DNA of 64,000 nucleotides from Triatoma infestans (GCA_011037195.1 JAAEAF010001955.1:51171-115170), one strand, 5' to 3'. Counted from the first letter of the stretch, positions 22,018 through 35,090 are shown. Numbers and translations are program-made. Notes: generated by a model from the letters alone, not told the origin.

Positions 22018-22293
22018 TTTGATGTGGTTGGTTCCGTAAAGTTGGAAAGCATCAGAGATATTTTCCGAGATCTTTTTGTGGTCATCTACCGGCTTCGGGC
22101 GTTCGCCCATCATCAGGATGTTTTGAACAAAGCAAATTTAGTTGTTACACTCGTGTATCAACGAGTGTATCAACTAATTTGCTCTGTGCAAGTCTATGTT
22201 ATTAACATTGTTTTGACAAAAACATGCTGATAATGGGCAAACGCCCGAAGACTATAAAAGAAGCTGGCTAACACGGAAAATATCTCTCACAAT
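22018..22293. mobile_element. Foldback element F1, with 8-bp target duplication
   Basis: Long imperfect inverted arms around a centre at about 22155 (cgtgtatcaacgagtgtatc). The arms carry cttcgggcgttcgcccat and its reverse complement. Flanked by taaatata at 22010-22017 and 22294-22301. The left end has the extra gatgtggttggttccg part that the 36029 copy has on its right. It interrupts Rep-A copy 6. Confidence 0.8.
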
Positions 22294-22329
22294 TAAATAT
22301 ACGCTAAAAGTTCCGATTCTGAATAAAAA

Positions 22330-23010
22330 TTCCAGATTTCTTGTTTATCTTTTGCCTTCTTTTTGTTGTAAGAGGCAGATATTGGAATTAAGTCCTCACC
22401 GGAAATACATGGTTTCAGATTGCTTTGCATAAAGTGAAACAAATATTAACTTACTGCTGCTGTTCAAATCGCAGTTAACGGCTGACCAAATGTTGCCAGT
22501 GAATTTCCCCGGAAAAATTATTTAAATAAGATCCTTATGAGTTTAAAGGAAATGGGAGCCAAAAAATGCGGTGAACTTTCAACTCCCACTTTTGGTAGAC
22601 TAATTTTCTTCAATATTAGAATTTTCCAAATCATTTAATTAATTTAATTATGAGTTGGTGGGGGTAGACGTTCGTTAAAAAAATAGAATTTTATCGGGAT
22701 ATGGGAGGCTCGAGCACCCTTTTTATTCTGCAACATGAATTCTAAGTTTGAAGAAGAATCTGAAGCCATGTGTTAGGAACTTGGCAACAACTGAGATCCA
22801 TTCAAAACTAGTATTTCCGGTTGACCGACTTTGGCCAGAAACTTGTTGGATTCCCGAAAATAATATCAAGTTTATACACGCTATGATTTTCTATTTTTAA
22901 GTTATGCTGAGATAACACATGCAGAGATCAGTTTCAGAAAACTATGTTCTCGTGTTCATGGGATCCAAAACAAAAATTCTGAAGAAATCTTAATTTATGA
23001 ATCTGACCCG
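22330..23010. repeat. Rep-A pieces, both orientations
   Basis: A short plus-oriented start at about 22365-22420 (gtaagaggcag, ctcaccggaaatacatgg). Then a minus-oriented piece from about 22490 with aatttccccggaaaaa, cttttggtagactaatttt and atttccggttgaccgactt, ending near 23000. Confidence 0.55.
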
Positions 23011-23560
23011 ATTCAATTCATATCTTTTACAGCAGTTGGAAAAGTAAAAATCTGGTGTAAAACACTCACACGACTGTCTCTGACCCTACAGTTGCATATA
23101 AAATGGCAATCATCTTTACTTTTGAAATTTTGCTCACAAGTGGGACAAGTGCCAGCCTCCCAGCTCACCTTCGTTCGGCCAGCTGACAAACATTTTCAAG
23201 GTTAAAGAAAATTTGACAATTTGCTACTTGTAATGACTCTGTGCAGTGAGAGAACCTTCTCACGTTGAGTGCTTCACAAAGTTGGTGGACTATCGCATCA
23301 GCTAGTTGGCCGAATGGACAAGCCCGTGTACACATGGGACATTGCTGTCTAATTAGAGAGCATCATGTTGTAGCCATGGCAACTCGATATTTATCTACTA
23401 CAATGCCTTTATACAGTACTACTCTGCAGTATAACTCCAGCAGCCCCTGACAGCATTCCTGATGTAACCTCGTCTTCCACTCGTTGATTCTCTCGACTTT
23501 CTTAGTGTTCTAGGACAGTTTCCTTATCTTACAGCTGTACAGCCAACTCACATTTTCGAA
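23011..23560. other. No gene recognised
   Basis: Intron sequence with gcagttggaaaagtaaaaatctgg resembling a Rep-A end at 23030-23060, then unique sequence. No exon signals worth reporting. Confidence 0.35.
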
Positions 23561-23617
23561 ATTAAGTTTTCAACGAAAGTAAGTGTTTCGAAACCCTTTA
23601 GCACGAAAAGTTTTTTT

Positions 23618-23653
<36 letters not shown>

Positions 23654-24110
23654 ATATGGTGTGTACGTGGGCAGTGCCAGTGTATCTCACAAATAGAAAA
23701 TGCCAGACGTTCAAACTAGATATTATTTCATTAAACGCTAACAGGGAACCCAACTATGCTTGGGTGACAGTGCAAGAATGATTGGTAAGATAGAGGAATG
23801 AGGAGACAGTCAGTTCGCCAGAAGAAGATCATTTGAGTTAGGAGATCTCCATCCACCAAAAAATTAAAAGTTTTGGGGGATTTTCTCCAAAATGTTGCCA
23901 ACGATTTTGTTTTTACTCGCTGCACTACTAAGGCTTATTACTTTTATTTGCAACATTTTTCTGGGAAAATGATTGTGGGTGGGTGGGTGATTGTGTGGGG
24001 GGTCCCTCCAGCATGAGTAAACAGCCATTACTAAATAACCTACCCTATCCCACTATCTATAAGTCATTTTAAGACAAATCAAACTTTCATTAAAAATTCC
24101 AAGTGTGCAT
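23560..24110 (+). repeat. Rep-A copy 8, with (CT)n tract
   Basis: gaaattaagttttcaacg at about 23555, a (CT)n microsatellite (23620-23651) where other copies have TG, then tatctcacaaatagaaaatg and later blocks (aaattaaaagttttggggg, ttatttgcaacatttttctg). Confidence 0.6.
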
Positions 24111-24479
24111 AAACGTTGTTAGCTAGAATGGTGAGGATTGCATTCAGAGAAAGTATGTGTGCATGTGTGTGTTACAGTTATATATATTTTATTTAGGTCT
24201 TGAATTGTGCATGTTATCATATTAATACGACGGGACACGTGTTCGGCAACGTTTGTTTGTACAAGCATCGCCTTATCAATAGTAAACTGAACATACTGTG
24301 TGCTGAATAAATTATAAACAAAAAAATGAATTAATATTGGTTTGAGTATACCAGAGAATCTCCATGGAATTCTTCGCCAAAATTGTCACCAATAAAGGAA
24401 ATGACTAAAACTAGATTCTTTGTAACCAGTTGGCATTTTCGAAATTGTGTTTTCAATTTATTTTTAGGATTCCAGAGTA

Positions 24480-25690
24480 AGTAACAAAAATCAGGTGGGA
24501 AACACACACAATTTTCTCTTACTCCTGTTAGTATAATTACGTACAAAAGGCATATTTTCTTTAAACTTGAAATTTCATTCATTTATCCTTAAAAAAAGGT
24601 CGAGTAGGGGGACTAGTGCCAACCTACAAACCCAGGCAGTTTAGAAAATTGAGGAGTGCGCCCGTAACATACAACCCCCCCCCCCAATATATTTGAAATT
24701 TGAGCCACTAATTCCGCGAAACTATCAAAAATCAATTTCTTGGGGAAAAATGTTTCAAACCAAATTATATCTGTGCGCTCACAGTCCAACTTTAAAGGAA
24801 ATCATTGCAGCCATTTTCCACATAATTCCAAAAAACTCAAAAACCATTCTGTAAAATGACACTTCCAGTCAGCTTATTTTCCTCACTTTTGGAATTCTAG
24901 TAATGCTTGTAATGCATATTAATATTGCATTACATACACTGCCCATACACTGCATTGAAGTAGTACTTTAGAGCAAAGCTTAACCTTACTGTTACCGCCA
25001 AAAAATCAATTTTCCCGGAAAAATATTTGTATTAGAATTTATATATAGAAATAGAAACATGATTTCTGTACTTAGATAGTGTGCCAAGTTTGAAGAATAT
25101 CGTTGGTACGTTTCCATTAAAATCGCAAAAAAACTGCGGTGGTACTACCGTACGGGGAATATCTATCTAGTTTGAGCTTTCTGCCAGTTTTCCTTGTTAA
25201 GATATTTTGTTCACACACCGCACACACACACACGAGCAGAAATTCGCTAAAAACATTTTACCCTAATTAACGGACCTCAAACAAAATGAATTTTCCCGGA
25301 GAAATGTTTCAAATAAAACTTGTAGCTCTTTGTATGTGCATTCGGTATATTAATTTAAAAAAAAAAATCGTTGGAGCCATTTTTAAGAAATTCACAAAAA
25401 AATGAAAAAACTAATGAGTAAAGTGGCACTCCGGTTGATGGATTTTGTCCGAAATCAGGGTGTCTGATGCGGAGGTAGTACCTGAACGGAATACAAATTT
25501 TGAGCTTCCTGCAACTTTTCGTTTTTGAGATATTCTGTTCACATACATCCATACACAGATACCCATATGCTGATCATTTTCTAAAAACGTTTTTTGATTC
25601 AAAACGTGTATTTCCGGTGAAAACTTAATTTCGAAAATCTGGCACGATCGCAATACTTCCTCTTACTATTTTGGTAAGAGTAATTAATAA
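24480..25690 (-). repeat. Rep-A copy 9, long, with duplicated internal blocks
   Basis: The distal end acacaattttctcttactcc lies at 24509. Blocks follow with cacttccagtcagc and a CA tract (25216-25234), then a second set (gtagctctttgtatgtgc, cactccggttgatgg). It closes with gtatttccggtgaaaact and cgatcgcaatacttcctctt. Two CA-tract regions suggest two copies joined in the same orientation. Confidence 0.75.
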
Positions 25691-26110
25691 ATATGCGGCT
25701 ATAGCCCCGACAACACTGTGTACAGCCAGCCAGAGTATGGTTTGTGCTGTAGTGAGCTACATACAGCCGTTCTCACACTGAAATCAGGTGTTTAAATATT
25801 TTCAAAAATCATTAAAATAATGATCATTTATTAATATTAACAAACACAAAATAGAAAAAAAAAAACAGAATATGATAAGTAGGCTATTAAAGAATTTAAT
25901 ACAAGGAAGCAATGTAGTGTGGGAACTGGAACTGGTCGGGACAGATCGACCTCTCCCCGCCATCCCGCCACCTCAACCAACCTCTCTTATACACATACAC
26001 ACAATCTGTAATTATGTTTAGGGCCCCCCCAGCTGGATATACTTTTTATTTTATTTAAGAAATATATCTCTACTTTTATTACATCCTGATTGTATTATTG
26101 GTTATTGTTT
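25691..26110. other. No gene recognised
   Basis: Unique-looking intron sequence with A runs and a tacacatacacac stretch near 25990. Nothing to annotate. Confidence 0.35.
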
Positions 26111-26500
26111 CAGTTTCACTTTCTCATACAGTTGTAAAAGGCGAGTAGTATTAAGGCTCGAAATTGAGACGTTTTCACTGGAAATAAAGGCTTTGAGGTC
26201 CCTTTGACTATAAAAAAATGTTTTCAGAGAATGCGCTGTGAAAGAGAGAATTCGCAGGAACCTTAAGCTTTGATATTTCGTTTATCTACAACCGTCGCTT
26301 GCGATAAGTAGTTTCGTCAAAATCCATTCCACAAAAGTGCAGTGATTTTCAAAGTTGTTTGGAATTTTCTCTCTAAAAAAAAACTGCTCCAAAGATTTCC
26401 TGCTAATTGCATATACGGAATACCTTTTGTTTGAAATGTTTTACCGGAAAAATTAATTTTAGAAGGTTCTAGTTAATCTAGGAGTTGGATCTTACCTTCA
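26110..26500 (+). repeat. Rep-A copy 10, partial
   Basis: cgttttcactggaaataaagg near 26170, gaggtccctttgac, a short cagagaatgcgctgtg stretch without TG tract, then acaaaagtgcagtgattttc and tttgtttgaaatgttttacc. Confidence 0.6.
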
Positions 26501-26519
26501 AACTGTCTTAATAAGTTTT

Positions 26520-28075
26520 ATTGGGGAGTGACAGAGGGCGCTACGGCCATATTACGTGAGTTGTTGGCCCTGAAGAATCAACAATAAAATTCCGTTTATG
26601 AATATTTGTCAATTAGACAGTAAAAAATAGCTGTGAGAGAGTGTGTCCAAATCAGATTTTTTACAAAGAGTATGTACGAGGTTTGCTGTTGGCAGATGTA
26701 GCTGTTATTTCTCGTCCACATGGGCAGAGAGTTAGGCAAGCCGGCAGATAAAAGAAACGACATCTGAGCGCAGCATCGATTGTTTTTGCTTAAAATAGGT
26801 ATTTTCGGTAAGAAATGATTTCAAAAAATTACTTGAGCTCAATATAGTTCTAAATAGAACGATTAAAAGTGAATTTTGTGAACAAGTATTTGGGAAAAAT
26901 AGAAAATAAGTAATTGTAGGTAGGAAGTGAAGAATGTATGTATGTATAACTGTATACATAATAATAATAATGGTTTAGCAAGAAATACTTCTTAATAATA
27001 TTTTTATATAATATACAACATGCATACAGAGATTGCTGCTTTATCAAACTTTACTAACCACTATCTTAAGTTTTGATAAAATAAATACACAAACATTCAC
27101 AAATACTAGTTCAAAGAATTATTATTTTATACAATAATACGGACTTTTATCTTTCTTACTTTCAAATCTGTGATGGTTGCCAATCTTATTGCGATTTATC
27201 GAGATTATTATCTGCTCTTTTTGAGTTATGTTGGTTACACTGGGTGTATAACCATAATCCTGTACGGCAAACTTTTCCTTGTAGTTTCATTTCTTTCTTT
27301 ATAATTTGTGAATCTCGTATAGATTGATTGCTTTCTCACCAAAGTTTTTTGTGCAATTTGAACTGGATATATATCTCCATTCAAAATCCAATCATTGATT
27401 CATCCATCAAAATCTCCATTGAAACAACTGAATAAATTGTAATTCTTTTTTTTGTAACCTTGTTAGATGGAGATTTGCGGATTCTGATTTTAGGCAAGTA
27501 TTCTGTCTTACCTGAATTGTGTGTTTAAGTGAGTCTCACTAGATCTATAAACTAAACAAACGTAAATATGTATACAGATTTTACAGAATATTCTTTATTC
27601 TGCAAATGTTTGCATTAAAGTGTTTCTCTCTCTCTCTATAAACTGTACATATATAAATACAAAATAAACTCAACTTTTATATCTCCGATGAACATATTAC
27701 CAGCGTCTTATGTTTATAGTATATTATAGTTGCGAAATGTTTTATCCCATGAGAATTATCACATTTTAATAAATAAGATTGTTTATCCGCAGTTGTTTAT
27801 TTATTTCGACCCATAATTATAATGTTTTATGCCATTTCCGATTTTCTGATGTATCTTTCATAAAATTACATGTTTATAAATTCCATGATACCGTCATAGT
27901 TCTCTGACTGCTGTTGTTTTGAAGTAGACGTCTATTTATTGAAATAGAGTTCTCATCGGAAATACTTGTTTTTGTGGAACTGTCGGTCATTTCGTAGAAT
28001 TTGGTAAAGAAAAAGTCTCTACAAGTATTCAAGAGAAATCGCTTGATATACAGTGTGAGAAAGTGTTTGTTTTTA
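26520..28075. other. Intron sequence without recognised features
   Basis: AT-rich, mostly unique. Contains an ATA-rich patch at 26955-27015. A short piece at 27940-27970 (ttctcatcggaaatacttg) recalls Rep-A but lacks the rest. No exon found. Confidence 0.4.
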
Positions 28076-28079
28076 TTTC

Positions 28080-29455
28080 GCTTGCTCCTAGGAAGAGAAA
28101 GTATTGCGACCGTGCCAGATTTTCCAAATTGAGTTGAGGTCCCTGTTATTAGAGAATGGTCTGTGTCTGTGTGTGTGTGTGTGTGTGTGTGAAGAGAATA
28201 TCTCAAAAAGGAAAGGAATCTCTACAGGAAGCTCCAACTTGATTTCCGTGTAGGCACTGCCACCGCACCAAACTCTGACCTTTCGGACAAAATTCATCAA
28301 TGGAAGTGCAATTTTACTGAATGATTTTTTTCCAGTTTGTCGTGATTTACTGGAAAGGGGCTCCACCGTTTCACTTTAAAATTCGTGCACTATCTAGAGA
28401 CATGGAATACCCGTCGCTCTGATTTAAAACATTTTGCCATGAAAATTGATTGTTTGAGGGTTGTGGGGTGTGGGGATACTCCTGCAGAATACCACTCTGT
28501 ATAGTATCACCTACATAATATTGACATTGCAAATTCTAAATTTTAAGAAAATCGGTTGACCGGAAGTGCAATTTTACAGAATAGGTTTTTGAGATTTTGG
28601 AATTTTCTCGAAAACAGATATTGATATTTGTGGAATATTGGAGGTCTGGGGGTTTGCACAAGCATTCTTGGTTTTGACATAGAGCGCTCCAGATAAGGCC
28701 GCTCAGATAAACAATTAAATTCCACCCTAATTAACATTGTAACGTTCCAATTTTAAGCAAGTTTTATTGATTAAATTGCATTAATTAGAGTGGGAGAGAA
28801 AGTCCTGTGAGTATTTCACACCACAGTTTAGACACTGGTCGGTGTTCTTGCATATGGATTGCATAACTCAAAATTGGGGAGTGTTCATACTTGATAATTA
28901 GATTGTCGTACAGAGGATACGAGAAGGTTTTGGTAAAATTAGATCAACCGCAATACCATTTCAGTGAAGCGATTTTCGAAATTTCGAGAAAACAGTGAAA
29001 ACTGAAAAACCCGAATAGTAAAGTGGGACTTTGGGTGGCCTATTTTAATTTCATTTTCATATGTCGTATATAAATGTATTTATGTTGATAAAGATCTCCA
29101 ACTTTTATTTGAAACTTTATTCGTGGAAAAATCACTTTAGTAGTACAGGGGGCGCCGCAATGTTAAATTTCTTGATAATATACAGTAATACCGTCTATAT
29201 ATGTTATTAAGGCCAATTAACTGTTCGGCACAGAGTGTAGTTCGAAAAAAATTGTCCAGTTGGACCATTTGACTGAATGCAGTTCTCCATTACCATTGGA
29301 AGGACCATTTGAGTGAATGCAGTTCTCCATTACCATTGCTTCCAAGATTGTCTTTAAAATTGTCATACTAACTGTTCAAGCAACTACAACCTGTTTTGGG
29401 CTCATTTTGCCAGGAAAATTCATTTGGGGGAGCGGAGGTAACCAGCTGTACGCAC
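28080..29455 (+). repeat. Two Rep-A copies in tandem (11 and 12)
   Basis: The first starts with aagagaaagtattgcgaccgtgcc (28093), a TG tract (28164-28190) and the tatctcaaaaaggaaaggaa block, then gaccggaagtgcaatttt (28559). It ends at gagtgggagagaaagtcctg (28788). The second follows at once from 28800 with gtgagtatttcacaccac and continues to about 29450. A 42-bp direct duplication lies at about 29262-29340. Confidence 0.7.
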
Positions 29456-29456
29456 A

Positions 29457-30420
29457 GTAATAATAATAATTGTTTATTTTTCATTTATATGATCATGACA
29501 ATGAAAATGAGTATCAAAAAAGAACACATTTGCATGGACATAGTCCATCAGCAGAACACAACTGTCTCATAAATAAACAAAAAATTCATATTCAATACAA
29601 AAACAAAAAAATGAAATTACTACAATTTATATACATACAATTATTGAAGTAAAACTAAAATATAAATAAATCACACAAATCAATATGACCTCGGAGAATA
29701 AGAGAACATATACAATATCTCACACTTCGGTTTATGAAAAAGAATTACTTAAAAGAAAGAAACTAGTAATTAAAATTATCTACCATAACCTGTCTGTACT
29801 TCCCTGCGTATATGCAAAACATATTAAGACATTTCCAATTTTTACCATTTAAATATTCAAAGAATTGAGCTTTACTTAACTGCGTTTTCCCAAAACTTCT
29901 AACTCTAAATTCCCCCAATACAGGACACACGGCAACATAGTGATAAACATCCTCTACTTGACCCAGATTACACAGGCTACACAAATGCTCTTGCTCGTTT
30001 CTCCCAACTCTAAAATTCAATCCTAAGAGCTGTCCTCTAACTTTGAATATATTTTTCATCATAATAAAATTATTATCATCTGAAATATAATGGTTATGTA
30101 AAGTCAGTGACAAATCTTTATATATGCTATGAAAAACAGAACCATTTGCTTTTGTCAGCGGCAAACTACATTTAAATTCTTCTTTAAATTTATCCAGTAA
30201 ATTGACTGTATTAGATATGTTGCTATAATTTATATCACAATTATATTTATTACATACATTTATAAAAATTTTATGCCAAAACAATTTTCTATTAATAATT
30301 TCCTGAGCAAGCAACTTGGTTAACCTGGAATTATGTAATGACCATACTTTAATGTAATGATATATAGCGGATAATGTAAAGATATATAATGGACTAGCCC
30401 CTGTTTCCAAAACCTGCTGT
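29457..30420 (-). mobile_element. 5'-truncated LINE fragment with TAA-type tail
   Basis: A minus-strand ORF (30410-29763, 215 aa) ends at a stop and is followed by about 300 bp of 3' UTR and an (ATT)n tail at 29457-29470. The C-terminal part has VRGQLLGLNFRVGR, then a CSLCN...H...CP zinc-knuckle-like motif common after the polymerase in CR1, I and Jockey-type elements. The ORF is open for its whole length, so the insertion may be fairly young. The ORF extends to the 5' truncation, so its Met is not a true start. Clade uncertain. Confidence 0.65.
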
Positions 30421-30895
30421 ACAGTGTCAAGTTTTAATGTTTCTATTAGAATTGCTGTAAGAAGTGGTGTGAGTGTGTCAGTTATTATGGTGTGTGTTAG
30501 TTAGTTCACGTTCATAATGGGTCCTGTAAATATATTGTTTGTAACAACAAATTGAGGCTAACAGTTAATTATTGACTTGTGGCTTGAACACTTCCATTAG
30601 GGCACCACACACTTTTAATTAACATCTCACATATGTATATGCAAACTGCGCACTCAGTTCATATTGTAATCATGTGTATGTGTGTTTGTGCATTACTTAC
30701 GTTTATTTGGACTAATTTACAAAGTTTGCGCCTTATTTGCGCTTGTAAAGAAAATTATTTTCATAGAATAGAACCAAATTGTAAGTGCTACTCTGTTAGC
30801 CAGCTGTTGTAGAATATTTACTGGTTTGTCTTCTGTAACAGCAACTTCACATTCCCGTGTAAACGTAACATACATTTTTAAGGTCACCATCCATA
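30421..30895. other. No gene recognised
   Basis: Intron sequence between a LINE fragment and a Rep-A copy. No supported feature. Confidence 0.35.
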
Positions 30896-30899
30896 CTAA

Positions 30900-32155
30900 A
30901 AAAAAATTGGTGTGGAACACCGACACGCCTTTCTCTTACTCTTGTTAATACTGTTATACATAAAATGACAAATTTTCTTTAAACTTCAAATATTACTTAT
31001 TTGTTCATATATATAGAGCGGTGGGGACTAACCTACTGCACCCAACCAGACTAACCTACTGCACCCAACCAGACTAACCTACTGCACCCAACCAGACTAG
31101 CCTACTGCACCCAACCAGACTAGCCTACTGCACCCAACCAGACTAGCCTACTGCACCCAACCAGACTAACCTACTGCACCCAACCAGACTAACCTACTGC
31201 ACCCAACCAGACTAACCTACTGCACCCAACCAGACTAACCTACTGCACCCAACCAGACTAACCTACTGCACCCAACCAGACTAACCTACTGCACCCAACC
31301 AGACTAACCTACTGCACCCAACCAGACTAACCTACTGCACCCAACCAGACTAACCTACTGCACCCAACCAGACTAACCTACTGCACCCAACCAGACTAAC
31401 CTACTGCACCCAACCAGACTAACCTACTGCACCCAACCAGACTAACCTATTGCACCCAACCTGACTAACCTACTGCACCCAACCAGACTATCCTACTGCA
31501 CCCAACCAGACTAACCTACTGCACCCAACCAGACTAACCTACTGCACCCAACCAGACTAACCTACTGCACCCAACCAGACTAACCTACTGCACCCAACCA
31601 GACTAGCCTACTGCACCCAACCAGACTAGCCTACTGCACCCAACCAGACTAGCCTACTGCACCCAACCAGACTAACCTACTGCACCCAACCAGACAGACC
31701 AATAACATAGAAGAGCTATGCCAATAACATAAAACCAACCCTACACATTTGAAACTTAGCGCCACAGATTCCGCAAAACTATCTAACTTTTTTGTTTTTT
31801 GAAAAAGGTTTCAAATAAAAGTGATGGGTATTTATGTATGTAGATAGTATACGAAGGTTAAAGAAAATCATTCGAGCGGTTTTTGAGAAAATTGCGAAAA
31901 ACGGAAAAAACTATTCAATAAACCTGCACTTCCGGTTAATGGATTTTGCCCGAAACCTTTGAGTGTGATGCGTCCATAATACCTTCACGGGATATCAAGG
32001 TTGAGCTTTTTGCAACTTTTCGTTTTTGAGATATTTTGTTCGCATTCTCACAGACCATTCGCTAAAAACAATTTTATCATCAAAAGGGTACTTCCATGTC
32101 AATAATTAGGCATGACCACAATACAACCTCTGACAAGGAGTAAGAGAAAGTAAAA
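30900..32155 (-). repeat. Rep-A copy 13, carrying the 23-bp array
   Basis: The distal end (ttggtgtggaacaccgac, ctttctcttactcttg) is at 30906-30950. The copy is interrupted by the array 31027-31693, then continues with gtttcaaataaaagtgatgg, cacttccggttaatgg, and the cttttcgtttttgagatattttg block. It ends near tctgacaaggagtaagag at 32140. Confidence 0.8.
31027..31693 (+). repeat. 23-bp minisatellite, 29 copies
   Basis: The unit begins actaacctactgcaccc and ends aaccag; 667 bp is exactly 29 units. Variants with actagcc cluster near both ends of the array (about 31096-31150 and 31605-31660), and single variants (actatcc, ctattgc) lie between. The flanking Rep-A copy at 24600-24660 has a single similar stretch (actagtgccaacctacaaac) at the matching position. 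Confidence 0.95.
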
Positions 32156-32204
32156 ATGTATTGTAAACCAACCACACCAATATTGCACTAAAATAGCAGC
32201 TAAG

Positions 32205-32460
32205 AGGCGAGCCTAACCATGGGGCAAAAAACTGAAAAATATTTCATCAAGTTACTTCCGGCCGATTATGACTTGAAACTTTGTGCCGGAAATATGGTGT
32301 TACACCTAAATGAGACATCACGTTTGAATTTTGTGTTTTTGCTAAACAAGTTTCTGTGACACATAATGAACACTCACATACATACAACATCATAGAGAGA
32401 GCGAGAGATTGAGGAGGGGCGATTTTAATAGTTCCTCTTACAGCAGTAAGAGAAAACTTT
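32205..32460 (-). repeat. Rep-A copy 14, short
   Basis: Contains acttccggccgattatg, the gagacatcacgtttgaattt block and a CA/GA stretch (32365-32410), and ends ttcctcttacagcagtaagag, a perfect short palindrome. Confidence 0.7.
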
Positions 32461-32469
32461 CTAAAAGAT

Positions 32470-33335
32470 TATCCAGTCTGATATTAACCAGTTTCTAATT
32501 ATTGAATTAGCTGTACTGTTTAGAGAATGTAAACATTCTAAGGACGATGATCACAAGTTAAATACTTGTACGAAATGAACATGTGTTACTTGCCATTATA
32601 AATAGAGGTTGGCGACATTGGAGCCGGATCTGGTTGGTCTTTAGTTAGCAGTGGTAATCTTAAATCTTCTGTTTAGAATTTATTATAATAACGTATAGTG
32701 GGCGGCCACGTTAATTTATATATGGCTGGCAGTATTAGAAAGGAAAGTATCTTCAGAGAGGTCTGTTCGTAGCCGGTGGCCAGCGTGCAGGTATTGATCA
32801 GCTCTTACTACCACTGTAAATGTCATCGTCACCCTTCAGCCGTTAAAGGCTGAGTCTTACTCACGCTGGCCACCTTCACCCATGTTCAGTGGTGCCCGTA
32901 CAGATTTGAACATCCACTGACTTTTAAACCGAATTCATTATTATTGATCAGCTCACCATGTTGTTCAACATACAGTTTTTAGGTCTTTCTCTATGCAGAA
33001 TGTTATATACAATGTTATGGGGAAGGAAAATAGAGTGTTCTGAATTCAGTTACATGACACATATAATTTGTACAGCTGAAATCTCAAGAGAACATGTAGT
33101 TGCATCAGCCCTATTTGAATGTAGCGATAAGAAGACGATTTCTTGTGAACACAATCTTTACTAATCTAACTGGCGGCCGATATGTTTGTAATAGCCGTGA
33201 TGCCGCCCGTTTACTAGCTCTATCATTACTATTAATAAAGGAAATATCCCTAATGCGCCTGTTTAGGGGTGTCTAAAGTATGTGCCCAGACAATATTGGA
33301 CCAAATAGACAATATTGGTATGAAACCTTCATATG
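32470..33335. other. No gene; short inverted repeat
   Basis: Unique-looking intron. ggtggccagcgtg near 32777 and its exact reverse complement cacgctggccacc near 32861 could form a hairpin. attgatcagctc occurs at 32793 and 32943. Confidence 0.45.
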
Positions 33336-33339
33336 CCTT

Positions 33340-34475
33340 TCTCTCACTGTAGTTATTACAATTCTAATTGAGCAATTGAAATTAAACTTAATATTTTGAT
33401 TACACATTCCGTCGCCCCTGCAGTGCAGCCAGATATAGGTGGAGGTGATTCAACTTTTTAAAGCATAAGGTTTGCGTGAAAGTGATTACATTATATGGTA
33501 GCGCCCTCTGCTCCCTCAACAAAACTTGTTACAGCAGTTTAAAGTTAAATCTAACTCAGAGCCTCTGTAGAAACCTCCTACAAGTAATTGAAAACAAAAT
33601 AATTAAAATGCTTCAAATAAAAGTGCAGTTAGCGATGCAAAATTAAAAATTAGGTTGTGAAACACTCAAACAACTTCCTCTTACTGCAATTACAGTTACA
33701 GTTATATCATTCTCTTCAAACATATCATTCTCTTCAAACATATCATTCTTTCTAGATGTTCAGTTGCCTTTAACTTACACGGTAAGTCACATTGATCTAA
33801 ACTTTATACAACGACTTTTTGGAGCAAAGCATGGCCCCTTCAAAAGTATTTTTTCGGAAAAAAATTCCAACAAACGTTCTCTGTGTGTATCGATAGTACA
33901 GCAGTGTTAATGAAATAGTTTAATGAAACCCGTCGGTATTTTTATGGAGAAAATCGCAGAAACTAAAAAAGACACCATTCCCTAAAATCGCACTTCCGTT
34001 CAACCTATTTTTTCCCAACTCGGAATTTCGGCATCACATTTCATTGTAATTCTATTATGTAGATAACAGAATGATATGATAGACTGAAATAACGGTTTAG
34101 AGGACAACACGACCCTACCCTTCCTCCAAAACCCCTCTACAAATTTCCCGGAAAACTGTTTCAAATAAACGTTGTACCTCTTTCTACATGTGGAGTTAAT
34201 AATCCAAGTTAATAATCCAAAGTTGGCATCATTTTCAAGAAAATCGCGAAAAAAACTGAAAAATCCATTTAGTAAAAGTGTTACTTCCGATTGATCGATA
34301 TTGATAAAAATTTATTGTCCGGTCCTAAAGTAAATATCAAGTTTGAACTCTGTACGATGTTCGCTTTTTGAGTTATGCCGAACACACACACACACACACA
34401 CACACACCAATTTCGAAAAACTCAAAAATCAAAAATTTGACACCATCGTAATACTGCCAGTGGAGAAAGTAAAAA
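33340..34475 (-). repeat. Rep-A copy 15 and a divergent neighbour
   Basis: 33340-33655 is a variant with ctttctctcactgtag and tagcgccctctgctccctc, also seen at 48000-48300 and 63430-63640. From 33660 a standard copy has acttcctcttactgcaatta, cacttccgttcaacc, tgttacttccgattgatcg and a (CA)n tract at 34382-34408. It ends near taatactgccagtggagaaagt. Confidence 0.7.
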
Positions 34476-34639
34476 AAATCTTTTGCTCAGAATAAATAAA
34501 ATATAAAATAAAATTATCAATAACTCAGAAACCTGAGTCAACCGCTGATCAAAAACCGGTAACTGTCAGCCGACTTCTTCCCCAGAATTCTAGCAGTGTA
34601 CCTTATTTAGTTTAATATCTATATTGCAGTTTGTTACAT

Positions 34640-35090
34640 ACCTAGGTTGAAATCATTTAACACCGAACACTCCAAATGGCAGATCCCTCAGGCATCAAAA
34701 ATAAATGTTTCAGTTAAAACTGGTGGCCTGTATCTGTTGCTTAGTATGCCAAGTTTAAAGAAAATTGGGATAACAGGAGGAAACTGTTCAGTAAAGTGGC
34801 ACTTCCTGTTGACGGATTTACCCGAAACTTTCATATCGGATGCTTTGATGGCTAAACGCAGTATCATGTTTGAGCTTCCTGCGATTTTTCTGTATTTTAA
34901 TTTTGATGGTCCACATGTCCCCAGCCAACCACATAATGCCAGAAGAGAGTGTGAAACACCGATCGTCAAAAGCATTTTTCCAACTCAGGTTCCTCAAAAC
35001 TTGTATTTCGTCCAGAGGAAACTCAATCCAGAAAATTTTAACCGATTGCAGTACTTAACCAGAAGCAAGTTCTTCGGTCAAAGATGCCTC
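34640..35090 (-). repeat. Rep-A copy 16, partial
   Basis: Blocks ctgttcagtaaagtggcact and tcctgttgacggatttaccc, then ggttcctcaaaacttgtatttc. It ends without the palindrome. Confidence 0.6.

Noticed and set aside
29445..30430. Target duplication around the LINE fragment (gctgtac near 29446 and near 30416)
   Set aside because: Only 7 bp and separated from the tail by six bases; not convincing as a duplication.
31027..31693. CRISPR-like array
   Set aside because: Units are contiguous with no unique spacers, in a eukaryotic context; it is a minisatellite.
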